A stretch of 64,000 nt of DNA from Earliella scabrosa (GCA_022605405.1 JABYQQ010000018.1:1054001-1118000); one strand, 5' to 3'. Positions 44,896-56,730 are shown, counted from the stretch's first letter. The notes: generated from the letters alone by a model not told the origin. Numbers and translations: made by a program.

Positions 44896-45440
44896 TCAGC
44901 TGACGCACGGCAGTGCCGCCGTGTGGGCGAGCAGCCACCCCACGCTCCTGGGCCACGCTGATGTCCTCCAACGCCCGCGCCGATCAGCTGACGCACGGCA
45001 GTGCCGCCGTGTGGGCGAGCAGCCACCCCACGCTCCTGGGCCACGCTGATGTCCTCCAACGCCCGCGCCGATCAGCTGACGCACGGCAGTGCCGCCGTGT
45101 GGGCGAGCAGCCACCCCACGCTCCTGGGCCACGCTGATGTCCTCCAACGCCCGCGCCGATCAGCTGACGCACGGCAGTGCCGCCCTGTGGGCGAGCAGCC
45201 ACCCCACGCTCCTGGGCCACGCTGATGTCCTCCAACACCCGCGCCGATCAGCTGACGCACGGCAGTGCCGCCGTGTGGGCGAGCAGCCACCCCACGCTCC
45301 TGGGCCACGCTGATGTCCTCCAACGCCCACGCCGATCAGCTGACGCACGGCAGTGCTGCCCTGTGGGCGAGCAGCCACCCCACCGTCTTGGACCATGCTG
45401 ACATCTTCTGACTCTTGGGCCAGCCAGTCCATCAGCTGAC
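44896..45440. repeat. right subterminal satellite, 88-bp units, about six copies
   Basis: Units begin at 44896, 44984, 45072, 45160, 45248 and 45336 with CAGCTGACGCACGGCAGTGC and end CGCCCGCGCCGAT. The last copy is diverged. The junction CCGATCAGCTGACGCAC is the reverse complement of the core of the left satellite. Open frames in several phases are a by-product of the repeat. Confidence 0.95.
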
Positions 45441-45517
45441 CCACCTGTTTGACATATTGTCATGGGGCATCACCTGCCACACGGTTGTGGGTAACCTGGA
45501 ACAGCAGCTGATGGTAG

Positions 45518-45580
45518 CTGGTCCATGATCATGGGCAAGTGTCAAAGTTTTTGGGGTACTATCATGGGTACCATCTACTG
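45518..45580 (-). repeat. right terminal inverted repeat of the giant element
   Basis: Read inward from 45580 it begins CAGTAGATGGTACCCATGAT and continues TTTGACACTTGCCCAT, GATCATGGACCAG, matching the left end in the same order. Confidence 0.8.
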
Positions 45581-45587
45581 AGTTATG

Positions 45588-45598
45588 TGATGCACCGA
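45588..45598. repeat. right 11-bp target-site duplication of the giant element
   Basis: TGATGCACCGA, identical to 18258-18268. On the coding (minus) strand it reads TCGGTGCATCA within codons for V-G-A-S. Confidence 0.8.
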
Positions 45599-46935
45599 CC
45601 CACGCCGTCTGTGCGAGGTCAGGCGACAAGCCATTGGAGGAACACGGCGCTGAGCTCGATAAGCTTCTCAGCATATACGAGTATTAGATGACCACTCACA
45701 TGCAGTGTCCATAGGGACTTGCGACCCCCAAACTGAACCACCGGCCTCTCCCTCTGGGGCACCCGAGTCGCGCTCCCGTTCCGCTGCCACGTCCTCTGTC
45801 GCATATTCCACATCTACCACACGGATGGGTGTTGTCTGCATGGCTGCAAGTACGGTTTCAGATGTTGCCCTCTCACATATAAATGTGAATACTCACTACT
45901 AAGCGCATCTAAGACCCAGAACGCGACCCATACATTGAAATGCTCGACTGACCAACCGATGCGCTCACACAACGCCGACCAGATGTCCCGCCCGTGACTA
46001 TCCACCGCGCTACAGGCACTACGAGAAGTCCCATAAGCGGCACTCTCCCGACGCACAAGATCATGAGAGACGCACGCTTTCACTTTCACTACACCGACTT
46101 CATCCGGTCCGCCGAGGAGTTGACCACCAATCCATTGGGCGCTGCTCCGCACTTGCGCAAGAGTGCCTTCCATGTACTGCGGAACGGAGGGTACCATCCT
46201 ATGAAATCACCTCTCAGCCCGAAATTCCCGAAGATGCTCTTGGTTGCTACTACGCACCTGGCTCTCATCACCTCATCTTGCGAGCCAGCTTCTTCCAGCT
46301 GGCGCGCCGCGCGCTCGGCATTGATAGCCTGTGCCTCCGCCTCCAGTTCGATGACCATAGCCTCCTCCAGGCTCGAGAACGCCTCACTTGTCAATGTACT
46401 GTTGACACCGAGGTTGGCTCGCCCATCGGGTTGACGAGGCGTTGGCACCATCTGCTTCTTCATGTCGCTCTTCCGGAACACATCAGCACCCGTGACGCGT
46501 CGTGGTCGTCGCGCCGGCTTCAACGCAGGTATGGGAATGGGTGCGTCGTCAGAGGACCGCTTGTAGTTGCCCTTGACCCATACGCGGATTTGCTGATGCA
46601 GCGTCAGCGATGCCACAGGAGAGATCAAGTCGTCTCACCCCCAGACGCTTCGTCAATCTTGATTGGGCCTCTTCAGGAGTCTCCGCCGGATGGGGCGTGA
46701 GCAGCGGTCGACGGCTCAGAGCAGCGTTGCTCCATCGTATGTCGTACGCGACCTGGTCCTCTTCGGGGAAAGGGAGGCTGAACTTCTCTTTATAAGCGGC
46801 CCAAATCAGCGTTGCGGCACGCTTGCACTTCCTTGCATCTTGGCTTTCGAGAATAGCCTTCACGTCCTCTCGAAGCAGCTGCTCTTTCAACCACAACCTC
46901 TCCTCGTCGTTGAACACCTCCTCTTGCCGAGTCAT
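45588..46935 (-). CDS. 5' half of the host gene split by the giant KDZ element
   Basis: ATG at 46935. Exon 46935-46639 (99 codons; WLKEQLLREDVKAIL, WAAYKEKFSLPFPEEDQVAY) is followed by a 46-nt intron and an exon from 46592 (QIRVWVKGNYKR, a basic linker, a glutamate/alanine-rich helix). A less certain junction around 46000-46100 comes next, then DIWSALCERIGWSVEHF, an exon beginning TMQTTPIRVVDVEY, and a final visible exon reading SNGLSPDLAQTAWVGAS into the target duplication. The last splice (donor GTGAGTGGTC, acceptor GAGCTCAG) has matching phase. The frame continues exactly at 18268. The first exon resembles the fragment at 47485-47853. Function unknown. Confidence 0.7.
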
Positions 46936-47484
46936 GACAACTCTACCGGTGCACCCCAAGCAACGTAGGGTCTACTAGGCACTGAGGACACGGGAGCGGG
47001 TAGGACGCGGGGTGTGGGGAAGCGGGGAGTACCGTCGGAGGCTGAAGAAGGTGGGCTGAAGGCAAGTGGCAGGAGGAAGTGGACAGAGGGTGAAATGCGC
47101 TGTCAGCCCGTGTATATGTTGCGCGTATGATCGTGCCTACAGCGTTGGCGGCGGTTAGAATAGTAATCCCCCGATATTTCGACTTTCAATGCCGATTCAG
47201 GCGTGTTGCAGTAAAGCAATCCAAGCGCATGAGACACTCTGAATCATGACGATGTTTGCAAACTGCATTGCCTGGCAACATTCCTATGCCGCTCATATGT
47301 ATGTAAACGGTCGTTGAAGTACCACTTGTCCGAGTGATCACGTCTCCGACTGCAGAAGGGAGTTTGTGCGAAGTAGAACGACTGGTACATTGTGTATCTA
47401 TCGCATGAGTAGAAATCCCAAACCACTAATATTCCCGGCGTCTCCAATTGCGTTTGCCGCATGAATTAACGGCGCAGCCAGTTT

Positions 47485-47853
47485 CTAATCGCATGAACCA
47501 GGTCCTATGAGTCCGCCGCCACCACTCAGTACAGTACGGACACTAAACGGAAGACGACACACCTGGGGACGACGTGCAAGACAATCCTGCGCGTCCGCCT
47601 GCGTTTCCTCTAGGTAGCGGTTGATGAAGCGGCGCCGACGAGGGGGGGCCTGTTCAAGGCGCATGAAGTACACGGATAACTCCTCGGCGGGGAAGGGGTT
47701 GCTGAACAACTCGATGTACTGCGGCCACAGAACGGCTGCAATGCCTCTACGAATGCTGCCTTGGCTGGTGAGGGCGTTGCGAACGTCTTGAGAGCTGAGC
47801 TGAGCTTGCAGCCACTGTCGTTCTTCCGGACGTAGTTGGGGAAGTCTGGACAT
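47485..47853 (-). pseudogene. truncated paralogue of the split host gene's first exon
   Basis: From ATG 47853 the frame reads RPEERQWLQAQLSSQDVRNAL, then AVLWPQYIELFSNPFPAEEL, matching the spacing of WLKEQLLREDVKAIL and WAAYKEKFSLPFPEED in the neighbour. After the expected splice donor (GTGTGT near 47564) no homologous second exon is found, and the frame ends at 47485. It is probably a partial tandem duplicate. Confidence 0.5.
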
Positions 47854-47859
47854 AGTGTG

Positions 47860-48208
47860 GCTGTAACGCACGTCAGAGTGTGCTGAACAAACGACTCGAA
47901 CGAGTGAAGGTACGTACCAACTTTGGCGTGTACGAGTGGGATTTGGGGGTGAGAGGATGCTGTCGTCGTCGCTGTGGTCTGAGACTAAGTACTCAGGCGC
48001 GAAGCTCCAGCGCAGGGGGCTAACTTGCCGAGATCTCTATCTGGGTCGCGACATCCGACCTCGCGGCCGCGACGATATTGGATTGATATCGGGACGCACG
48101 ACGGGGCAGGAATGCATTCGTATGTGTAGCGTTACAGAGCAGATATCAGAGGGATAGCAAAGTTCATAACGCGATGTGCAGGTTCTATCGATACAAATAT
48201 GCGGATAG
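47860..48208. other. intergenic stretch without a supported gene
   Basis: Nothing recognised. Probably the promoter of the fragment to the left and the terminator region of the gene to the right. Confidence 0.4.
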
Positions 48209-50609
48209 CTACGATTGAAAAGCGACGGGCACAATTGGAAGACGGTGAAAAAGAGTCACAAAGCTATTGGTATAGAAAAGCGTCAGCTCGGCGATAATCA
48301 TATCATAGTCCTCTGCCGACCATAGCGGCTCTTGGCACATGCGACGGAGGTATGTTGGACACCCCGGCCACGTCGCTACCAAAGATACTAAGGCGCGGCA
48401 CCGTTCGATGCATCCAGTCCAACGAGGTTCGGGGGGGACGAACCAGGCAAAACTGTGGAGCTCCGATGGAATAACGGGCACGACACTGGTCATAGCTGAT
48501 GGTGTACCCCATGCAGCGGACACGAGCGCCTCGCGAGCCCACCTCTGGACGACGCTCCAGTCGTCGCGGGGGACCATCGCGGAATCAATCGCCATGAGTT
48601 CGCAACGCCAATTGATCTCGTGAGCCTCCCAAAGCAGCAACAAGCGCACTGTGGGGTCCCGGGCGGCCTGTTCCGCAGAGATAGGCACACCGTTCAACAG
48701 CGGCGCGTCGGCCAGCGAGTATGATTCCACAGCCGCCCCATCCCCAAAGAGTCGCCCGATGTCCGACTTCTCTTGATGCTTACGCTTGGCGCGACGCTGC
48801 TCGCCCTCCGTCCCGCGGACCACAGGCTCGGGTTTCTGATCGTAGTCACCCCAGAGCGCAGCGCGCCATTCGGCAATGGTCAGGGCACGCCCTGCCAGCC
48901 TGGGGTCTAGCACGCGAAGCCTGCAATATTCCCGTATCCGCACAAGGTTGTGCAAGTATCGAGGTATTTTATCGTCCTCGCGGGCACCAACGAAGCCCCG
49001 CAATGTCTGAGGCAGCGGCGCGGCGGCACAAACAGAATCGAGCAGGAATGGAGGGGGGTAGAAGTAGACGACGGATTGCGGAGGAGGCCCGAGCGTCTTC
49101 ACGCCGCGAAGCGCTTGCAGCCAAGGTGTAGGGGGGGTGTAGAATGGTGATGGGACGTATTGACGAGATGGATGACGCGGACCGTCGTGGCTGTTTGCGG
49201 AGCGAGTGCGAGCCTCGGTTGATGGTCCGGGGCCCGGGCGCGGCGACAGGGCAGGGGTGTGCTTGACAGCCCTCGAATTGGCCAGAGGGCGCGATGGCTC
49301 CAGGCTGGAGGCGCAGGCGAGGTTTCGCGGAGCGAGGCGTAAAGTCATAGTTTTACTTTGCAGCGTTAACCGATGACGTTTCAACGCGTGAACAGCGCCG
49401 ATCTCAGGGGCTAAGGAGGGTAACTGAAGATCGCATAATTGGCGGCTGATGGCAAAAACCATGGAGCCCAGCCAATTACCAGCCACGTTGGTGATTTCGG
49501 CCAGCGGCTGGGGGCCCACGGTAGCTAGATGTGACGGAGGAACGTGTGGAGGATAGGTGCACTCTACCACCCGCCACACACGTATGTCGGGGCGGAACGG
49601 TTGCACAAGCCACGTTGGCAAGCCACAACGTACGGACCGAGCGGCCGTTGTTCTGTCTACGACAAATCCGCCGAGCGTTGGCAAGACGGCGGAGCTGTAG
49701 TCGCGACCGGATTCTAGCCGAGGTAGTACTATCAGCAGGTATCTCTCGAGGCCGAGAAGCTCCAGGCTGAGTCGCTGAATATGTGCGCCAACTGCCACGG
49801 CCATAACTGGTAGGCTCGGTAGGCGTCGCATGCGTTCGACACATTGTTGCAGCACTAGGATGAGTTCGCGTACGAAGGCCATCCGGCGTGGTGAGACCCC
49901 GGTAATAGCGCGCGCGCGCGCGATGATGTCTTCGGCGGCACGATGAAGGTCTGAACGGATAGACTCCACCAAAAAGCCGTGGCCAATGAGCCCACAGAAC
50001 CGGTCCTCAATCCAATCTCGGCTCGGACACAGCGATATCCACAGGACATCGGGGAGGTCGTCGTCGCTACCCCCGAGTTGGGATGCACGCTACGTGCCAC
50101 ATGTTTGGAATGACCGTCTGCGGCCACCGCGAATACTCGTGCAGACCCCATGTGCCATCAGTATACGTCCGGAGCACTTGCGGTTCGCGTGGCCAGACGG
50201 GGACCCAATGTTGATTGGGACTGGTGATAATGTCGCCGTGCGAGGCGAGCGCAGCTGCGATCGCGTCGCCCGGGGCGGCTACCTGAGGGACTGATGGGCA
50301 AAGGTTGGCGTGGATTACGGTGACACCGAAAAAAGACTCACCCGGTCCGTCTTCATTGCTATGAAGCGGGCACATGGAGGTGAACCGACTTGAGGACCCG
50401 TCTGAACTCGTGGACGTGACGCGTGCTCTACGGCTTGGCGCACATGAGGCGGCGTGCATGCTGGGTGGGCCAACGGCCGCCACGAGCCGCTGAGGGTGTG
50501 GTATAGACTGGGTTCCACAACGTTGCGTAGGGGCGGTGGATATGGTACAAGAGTTCGAGGGGCTGCACTCTGGACGGTATGTCTCACTATCGCCGGAGTT
50601 GCGGTACAT
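48209..50609 (-). CDS. hypothetical ~800-aa protein of a fungal lineage-expanded type, with one frameshift
   Basis: ATG 50609, exon to 50342, intron 50291-50341 (51 nt), then a long exon to the stop at 48209. A break in frame occurs at the C5 run 50070-50074: before it the protein reads VIPNMWHVACIPTRG, and after it, one frame over, DDDLPDVLWISLCPSRDWIE. With four Cs the frame is continuous, so this is either a real mutation or a homopolymer sequencing error. The N-terminal ~75 residues are disordered. The middle holds PTLGGFVVDRTTAARSVRCG and LPTWLVQPFRPDIRVWRVVE, a segment I recall from uncharacterised Agaricomycete proteins. A disordered region with a basic patch (RRAKRKHQEK) and a helical C-terminus follow. 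It lies beside the second KDZ transposase. Confidence 0.65.
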
Positions 50610-50771
50610 GTTCCTGCAATTCGCTCAATCACGACGGCGACGTCGAGTAATCGGACGGTCAACTTACACACGGTGTCACCGGGACGACGACAAGGAAGAT
50701 GCACACAGGAGTCAAGTTGCGACCACGGCTGCACATGTGGGTTAGCCCGATGGGTGCGAGGAATTTATTAA

Positions 50772-52119
50772 GAGCGGGATCGGGATATACGTTGTGAGTT
50801 AGGGCGTTCCTAACCGGGCGACATACTATGGACAGCAAAGCAGAGAAGACTATCGCTTTCCACTTGCGGCCTTCGACGACTCGGAGCGGATGTGGCAAAT
50901 GGAACGATGTGTGTACTACGAATGTAGAGCTTACCTTGCTGGACAGTGTTGGAGTTGACTTGAATTTGGCGGGGAGTTGGATCCGTCAGAGGTAGAGTGA
51001 GAAGGGGTAGAAGAAGGGGGAGTGGGGGAGGCTGCGCGCGCGCCGCGACGAAAGGGGTGGCGAGAAGCGCCCATTCCCTTGGCGATGCTTCTGCCATATA
51101 AGGCAGGCGACTCAATCTTCTTCTGATGCGCTTGGCTTCGCATCATACATACTGACCGGCGCGGCGTAATTTCATGAGCTGAGCATGAAGCTTCAAAGCT
51201 GAAGGTCAGACAGGGGGTCGTCATAACGGTAGTGCTCGGTCAGACAAACAATCATCAGATCGACCGGGTGCGAGGTATTACTCACTGGACATCGATGTGC
51301 GCATCTACCATCGACTTTGAAGCTGTTCGTCGAGCTATGTTGATACCATGACACGGGCACAAGCAAACGTCCCTAGAGAAGAGAGTCCGAACCTCAAGCA
51401 AGGATCAGAGATGACGAGGTCAGACCTGCGCACCTGAGGCATGGCATGAGATCGGGTGGCGAACCACGCGCGCCGCCACATTGATATTGACTGTGACGGC
51501 GTGCGCGTGCGCGTGAAAAGGCCAATGGCACAACGATGGCAAGATCGGATGTCCGCCTTGTTCATAGGGAGCCCGAGTCCCCTGGCATATGGAAGCAAAT
51601 CGTGTGCGGCTCGACCGCGCGACAGTTGGACACTGAGGAGAAACGACCGGGGAGGGCATGAACACGTAGTACTCGAGCTGATCAACATACCGTGTTGGAT
51701 TCCATGCTCCTCAACAGAGGCATCGAGATAGTTTGCTCATTCTAGTTGAGAGCAGGTGGATGGGGAGGCAGGTGGATAAGTTCGCGAGAAACAGCCTGTA
51801 TCCCAAACAAGCTGAGAGAAGCCAGGCTCGGGCCGGGGACCGCCGTAACGCCGGTGTGACTGTTTAGGTGTGACTGTGGCGTGACGGCGAAGTTCGAACC
51901 ATGGTCGCCGAAAGATACGACCAATATCCCTTGGTTGCTACACCAACAGCTCGCATCTCGTCAGCCATCCAGACTTATGCTCATGACGCCGGAAGAGCGC
52001 TAGACGGACTCCAGTCACACTGTGACAGCGCGCGGCAGCACGGAATAGCACGCACACCATCGCAACCGTGACTAGTAGGTCTTTCAGAGTGTCTTTCACT
52101 CAGTATCTGTGGACACACG
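50772..52119. other. intergenic stretch upstream of the second KDZ gene
   Basis: No supported gene. Contains the duplicated GTGTGACTGT run near 51855-51880. No inverted terminal repeat for the second KDZ gene could be identified by eye. Confidence 0.4.
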
Positions 52120-55100
52120 ATGATCTCGCCCAACGGGGGACGCAAACGCAAAGGTCAAGCTGCAGGTCATTTCTCTGCCCATGACCTCCTCATTGGCAGC
52201 CGTGCGTCAACCTCGGGACACAAGCGCGCCCGCACGAACGCCACGCATGCGCCTCAGCCACGACCTCCGCCTCCTCAACTATTTCGCAAGCCCGACAATA
52301 AAGCAGTCACGCTACCGCAACTGACCTCGGATGCTGGGCAGTCTGCCCCTCAGCACGAGCCCACCCGGGCTCTGCGAAACGTAGCCAACGGGACGACTAC
52401 CATGCCACCGGCGCCCGTTGGTCAACCTTCAATTCGCAGAAACATCCAGGAGCCTCAGGAGGTTTCTACGGCTGCCAGAAAGTCTAATCCCATCGCTACC
52501 GCCGCTGCGTCTGGAACATGTGGCCATGAGGGATCCGACGCTTGCCCAGCAAACGGCACTCATGCGCCCAACACGCGAAGCCCAACGGAAGGCAATCGCC
52601 CAAAAGCCAAGGTTAACAACACCATTGTGAGCAACCGCACCGCACGAACTGATCTTATACTGCGCTAACACTTACTCATGAAGCCCCCATCAGCCCGTAA
52701 CGCGGACTTCTTAGACAAACACGCACGTCAGGCTCTGGAAGAGATACTCGACCACGAGAGGCCCCCCCAGATCGATGAGACCTGCACTTCATGCTCGCAC
52801 CCCTTTCTCTCATCTGGCTCGTCCGTGGACCCCTCGTCAGCACGATACCGCTGTCCCGAGTGCTTCTCGATGCCTCACCTCTGCGCCCCGTGTGTTCTCA
52901 AAGTTCACGCGTTCTCACCTTTCCATCGGCTGCAGCGATGGGACCCAGACCAAGGGTTCTGGCACAAGGCGAGCGCAGCAGAACTAGGACTCGTGCTATA
53001 TGCCGGTCATGGTGGTCGGGCATGCCCGCTGATCTCGCGCCCACCGAGAGCAATGGTGATTGCCCACGCCCACGGGCTGACCAAGTTCCCCGTCAGTTTC
53101 TGCGAATGCACGCACCCAGAAGCACCACGGAAGAGTGCAACCTCCCACGGCCACTCTGCACCGGCGCACGGTCACACTGCCAGTGGCGCTCTTCGCGTTT
53201 CGGAAGCGATGCAGCTGCTTCGTCTGGGACTTTACCCCGCGAGTTGGTCGCTTCCACGGACGGCGTTCACGCTGGACCTCATGCGCGACTTCCACCTGCT
53301 TTCGCTGCAGGGCAATCTCACCGCACAGGACTTCTGCACCTACCTGGCACGCTGTACGGACAACGTTCGTACACAAGACGTCCCTGTGAGTCAGCGTGAA
53401 TGCCTGCTAAACCCGTCATTAACCGTTACCCTAGGATCGATATCGCGAGTTCATGGCGTCGATGCGAGAGTTCTCGTTCTTGCGGGCCTGCAAGCGCGCC
53501 GCGCAGCAGCCTACACGCCAGCTGCCCCCGCGCAGTCTTGCGGTGCTATGTCCGGCTTGCCCGCAGCCGGGAATGAACATGCGCCCAGGGTGGGAGAAAC
53601 GCCTTGCCAAATTTGGGTGCGTTGCAAACGCGTGGATGGATTGAATGTCCTCGCTCCCTCACATGTAGACCCCCACAGCTATCTCGATGCTTTGTACTAC
53701 GCCATAGACGGCAACTACCATCAGCACCAACGCAAGAAGCCACTGGATCCGAACGATTTTGCGCTGACGCTGGGGGCCGCGTACTTCGCGAACGAACAAG
53801 ACTTTCGCGCATATGTTTCGCTCATGGGTGAGGTGCCGCCTGAGGTGAGCTCTACCTCTGGGATTCACGATTGAGACTCATGCGGAATGCGACCGTCTAG
53901 GAGAGCACCTGTAATAAATTTGGGGCCATCGGCCCGGGAGGGTATACGCACCCTGTCAGTGGCATTCTAGCGCTATCGTGTCGTCATGAATTGTTGCTGC
54001 CGCAGTCCATCATAGACTTAATCAGCAACGAGAAGTGAGTAGTCCTCCCGTGATCGCGCAACTATCGTGCAGTAGTGACTTCTCCGATAGAGCGTATATT
54101 GTCGATTTCGCTGTAGTTTCAGCTGCACAGCCGTACGTCACCCTCAAGCTTTTCAAACAGTACTACGACGTGGGATGTCAATACATGGTGCGATTCCCGT
54201 TGCGCATGAAGTCGATGGCGAAGCACTTGCCTGCCCTCAGCTCAATCTCTACGGTCGACCTACCTACGATCCACAGTGCCGTGCCGGCGTTCCATCAATA
54301 TGCCCATCGCGAGCAATGTCAATCATTTCAGTCACCGAACTGCCTTCCTGGAAGCGGTAAGTACGACGGGGAGACGAATGAACGGAAATGGAACCAGACG
54401 AACATCGCAGCGTTGCGAGCCCGCGAGATGGTATCGGGTGGGCGTCACGATTTCATCAATGACCTGCTCTCCGACTTGAACATTCGTAATGTGCATGGAA
54501 TTGGTGAGCCCATCATTGCGGCTGTGGGCACTAAGGTGTCTCTGACGTGTGCGCGGCAGCCCAAGTTCTAGTGCACAAACACGATGACGCCATGAAATAT
54601 CTGACCGAGGCAGAAGAATACCTGACGAGCGTGGAGGATGGCATCCCGGCGAATGTTCTACGTAAGTGGGTCGAGGAGGAGGACATATGGCTCGCGCGAG
54701 TGGTCGATATGCGCAATCACAAGACTCTCGACAATCCTTTTGTCGCCCCCAAGGCAGAAAGTACGTCCTGATTACTACATGACTCCACATACTGACGCCG
54801 TCATGTTAGTGCTGTCGAAGGCGAGCATCAGTGATAGTCTCAAGGCCTCCACGTTGCAAGAAGCGAGTACCTATGGAATGGAACTAGTCGGAGCCATCGA
54901 AGGAATGCTTGACCTGGAGCATGAAAGGTGAGATCACGACGTAGCCGGAAGACTTTCTACCAATTCTAATAAGGGGGTTGTGACTATTAGAAGCGAGTTG
55001 CTCGACAAGGTTCACAGCATCGATCACACCAAGGCCAGACAATGTTCCGCACTAGCTGCCCGAGTTCACGCCTTCACCACCAAAGCTCAAATGTGCGATG

Positions 55101-56316
55101 ACATATACTGTCGCTATGTCAATCCGTTTGTCGCACAGGCGTATCAAGACGTAGTCGGACGCCAGCAGACACCCGCAGCCCCGCAGCCGAGCTTGACACC
55201 GTCAGCGCCTTCTCCGCAGGCCCATATCCACCCTTCCGCGGAGAGCCACGAGTCATGCCCGTCCCACGATGCAGTAGAGGGAGGAGTTCAGGACCCGCCG
55301 CTGGCTCTGCCCGTGTCTCTTCCCTGGCGGGACCTGGAGGACGATCAGCTGTGCGGTATTCCAACAAGTGCTGCCGCGCCAGCGCGCGCGAAGTTGACTG
55401 ATACGATGCTCCTGACGATGGAGCGAGAGTTGGACGACATCGACATCTACCTTCCTTCGCTCTACCACAGTCTGATTCGCAAACATCCGGCATTGCAGGC
55501 CGCTGTCGAAGTGGAGCGCAAACTGCGCGAAGGGCAAGCGCACGACGCTCTCAACAACCTCCGCCTAGCGCTGATGGCTAGTTATAGCCTCAAGGACCTC
55601 GCGACCCAGGGCGCGGGTCAGGCGCATGGGCAGCGCGTTCGCGATTTGGAACAAACTCATAGAAAGGCAGGCAACAAGGCGAGGGATGAATACCGTCAAA
55701 TCCGCAATACAATGATCGTTTTGGGTATGCCGCGCGCGGACAAGACCTTCCCTGAGCTCATGGACGCCGACTGCCAAGCCATCGCGGAGAGTCGCCATAG
55801 AGGCGAGAGTCGCACCACGCGCAGCTGGCTATGGGCAGATCTGTCAATTCTCTTGCGAAATCTAGACTCTGGTGTGAAGACGTTCATGATCAAACGTGAG
55901 GGACTGACTCCATAGACTCAAGGAGGCTAAGGCTCACTTGTCGGACTAGATTCACGACCCCATTGGTTCCGATGTCGTGCGGCGAAAGCACGTTGGGAGG
56001 AAGAAGTATTCTTGAAGCGCGAAGAAATGTACCGAACACTGTTGTTCTTCCGACGAGGCATCGACAGCTGGACAAGCGAAGCGCAGGCCGCAAGCGAGGG
56101 GGGGCGTCTCGGTGCTGCGGTGTATTCTCGACGGTACGAGCGCGTTTGTCTGCAGATGATTACCCGTGCAACTCAATGTATATTAGACAGGCGCATCGCT
56201 ATCACCGATTACTGGCCGGTGCGCAACAACTCTATCCGCGAGAGGTCTACGAGGTGAGCGGTCAAGAAGATAGCGTGCGCTCTTACTCAACTTGTACCAC
56301 TAGACGCAAGGATTGA
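52120..56316 (+). CDS. second KDZ transposase, 11 exons, 1214 aa
   Basis: Exons 52120-52626, 52684-53385, 53435-53616, 53679-53844, 53901-54034, 54091-54503, 54560-54760, 54810-54927, 54991-55895, 55950-56253 and 56304-56316 (3645 nt, phases agree). The basic, Pro/Thr-rich N-terminus is followed by the CxC2-type cysteine cluster (CTSCSHPF, RYRCPECFSMPHLCAPC, PFHRLQRWDPD) and a FCECTHP segment. The core shows YLDALYYAIDGNYHQH, ESTCNKFGAIG, SCRHELLLP, KQYYDVGCQYM, PAFHQYAHREQCQSF and GKYDGETNERKW. The C-terminal part (VERKLREGQAHDAL, HWFRCRAAKARWEEEVFL) matches the layout of the 25.6-29.7 kb transposase. No stops or frameshifts were required. Its introns lack the TGCCCGACATT motif, so it is a distinct lineage. 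Confidence 0.9.
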
Positions 56317-56730
56317 ACTGAGAACACTTTGCTTTGACTGGTAGCGTAGGCGTGCTGCGTAAAACTGCGCGCATTGTGTTCTCTCTCCTGTTATGAACAT
56401 CTATTGATCCTCGAGATGGGACGTAGCACTAGTCGGCGGCGAGGGGCCCGCAATGTTTGAACAAGTTGATGACGACAGTCCCAGACAACCACTACAAATC
56501 CATAACGTGATCTGAACTACCGGCATGAGCACACTGATAGGATGCAAGACCACTGCATATGAGCTTGTACGTATATGAACCCTGACAGCGCTTCCGACAC
56601 ATTACCAAGGCAACTGCGACGGATTGCGCGCGCGGTTGCCAATGGCCTGCATTCGTGGAGTTCTGAGGAGCGATTGATTCAGTTAGAGGGAATGCATACA
56701 TGAAGCCGAATGAGGGTCTCACCTTCTCGT

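Larger units (their letters stand above)
18269..45587. mobile_element. 27.3-kb giant KDZ transposon carrying a Tet/JBP dioxygenase and accessory genes
   Basis: Bounded by the 11-bp direct repeats. The terminal inverted repeats are ~62 bp: left 18276-18337 and right 45518-45580, sharing CAGT, CCCATGAT, TTGACACTTGCCCA and GATCATGGACCAG in order, with a 1-nt indel. Subterminal satellites at 18.35-20.82 and 44.9-45.44 kb share GTGCGTCAGCTGATCGG in opposite orientation. Cargo on the minus strand: two paralogous small genes, the KDZ transposase, the Tet/JBP oxygenase and the Zn2Cys6 gene. On the plus strand: a decayed HMG-like copy, the 959-aa gene and the GPIG gene. All its full-length genes can be modelled as open, so it looks recently active. 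Co-occurrence of KDZ transposases and TET/JBP genes in mushrooms is established (Iyer and colleagues, 2014, from memory). A unit this size with these ends is what I infer here. Confidence 0.85.

Noticed and set aside
44820..45460. Overlapping open frames of 70-95 codons on both strands
   Set aside because: They are translations of the 88-bp satellite in several phases, caused by lack of stops in the unit, with no start context or splice partners.
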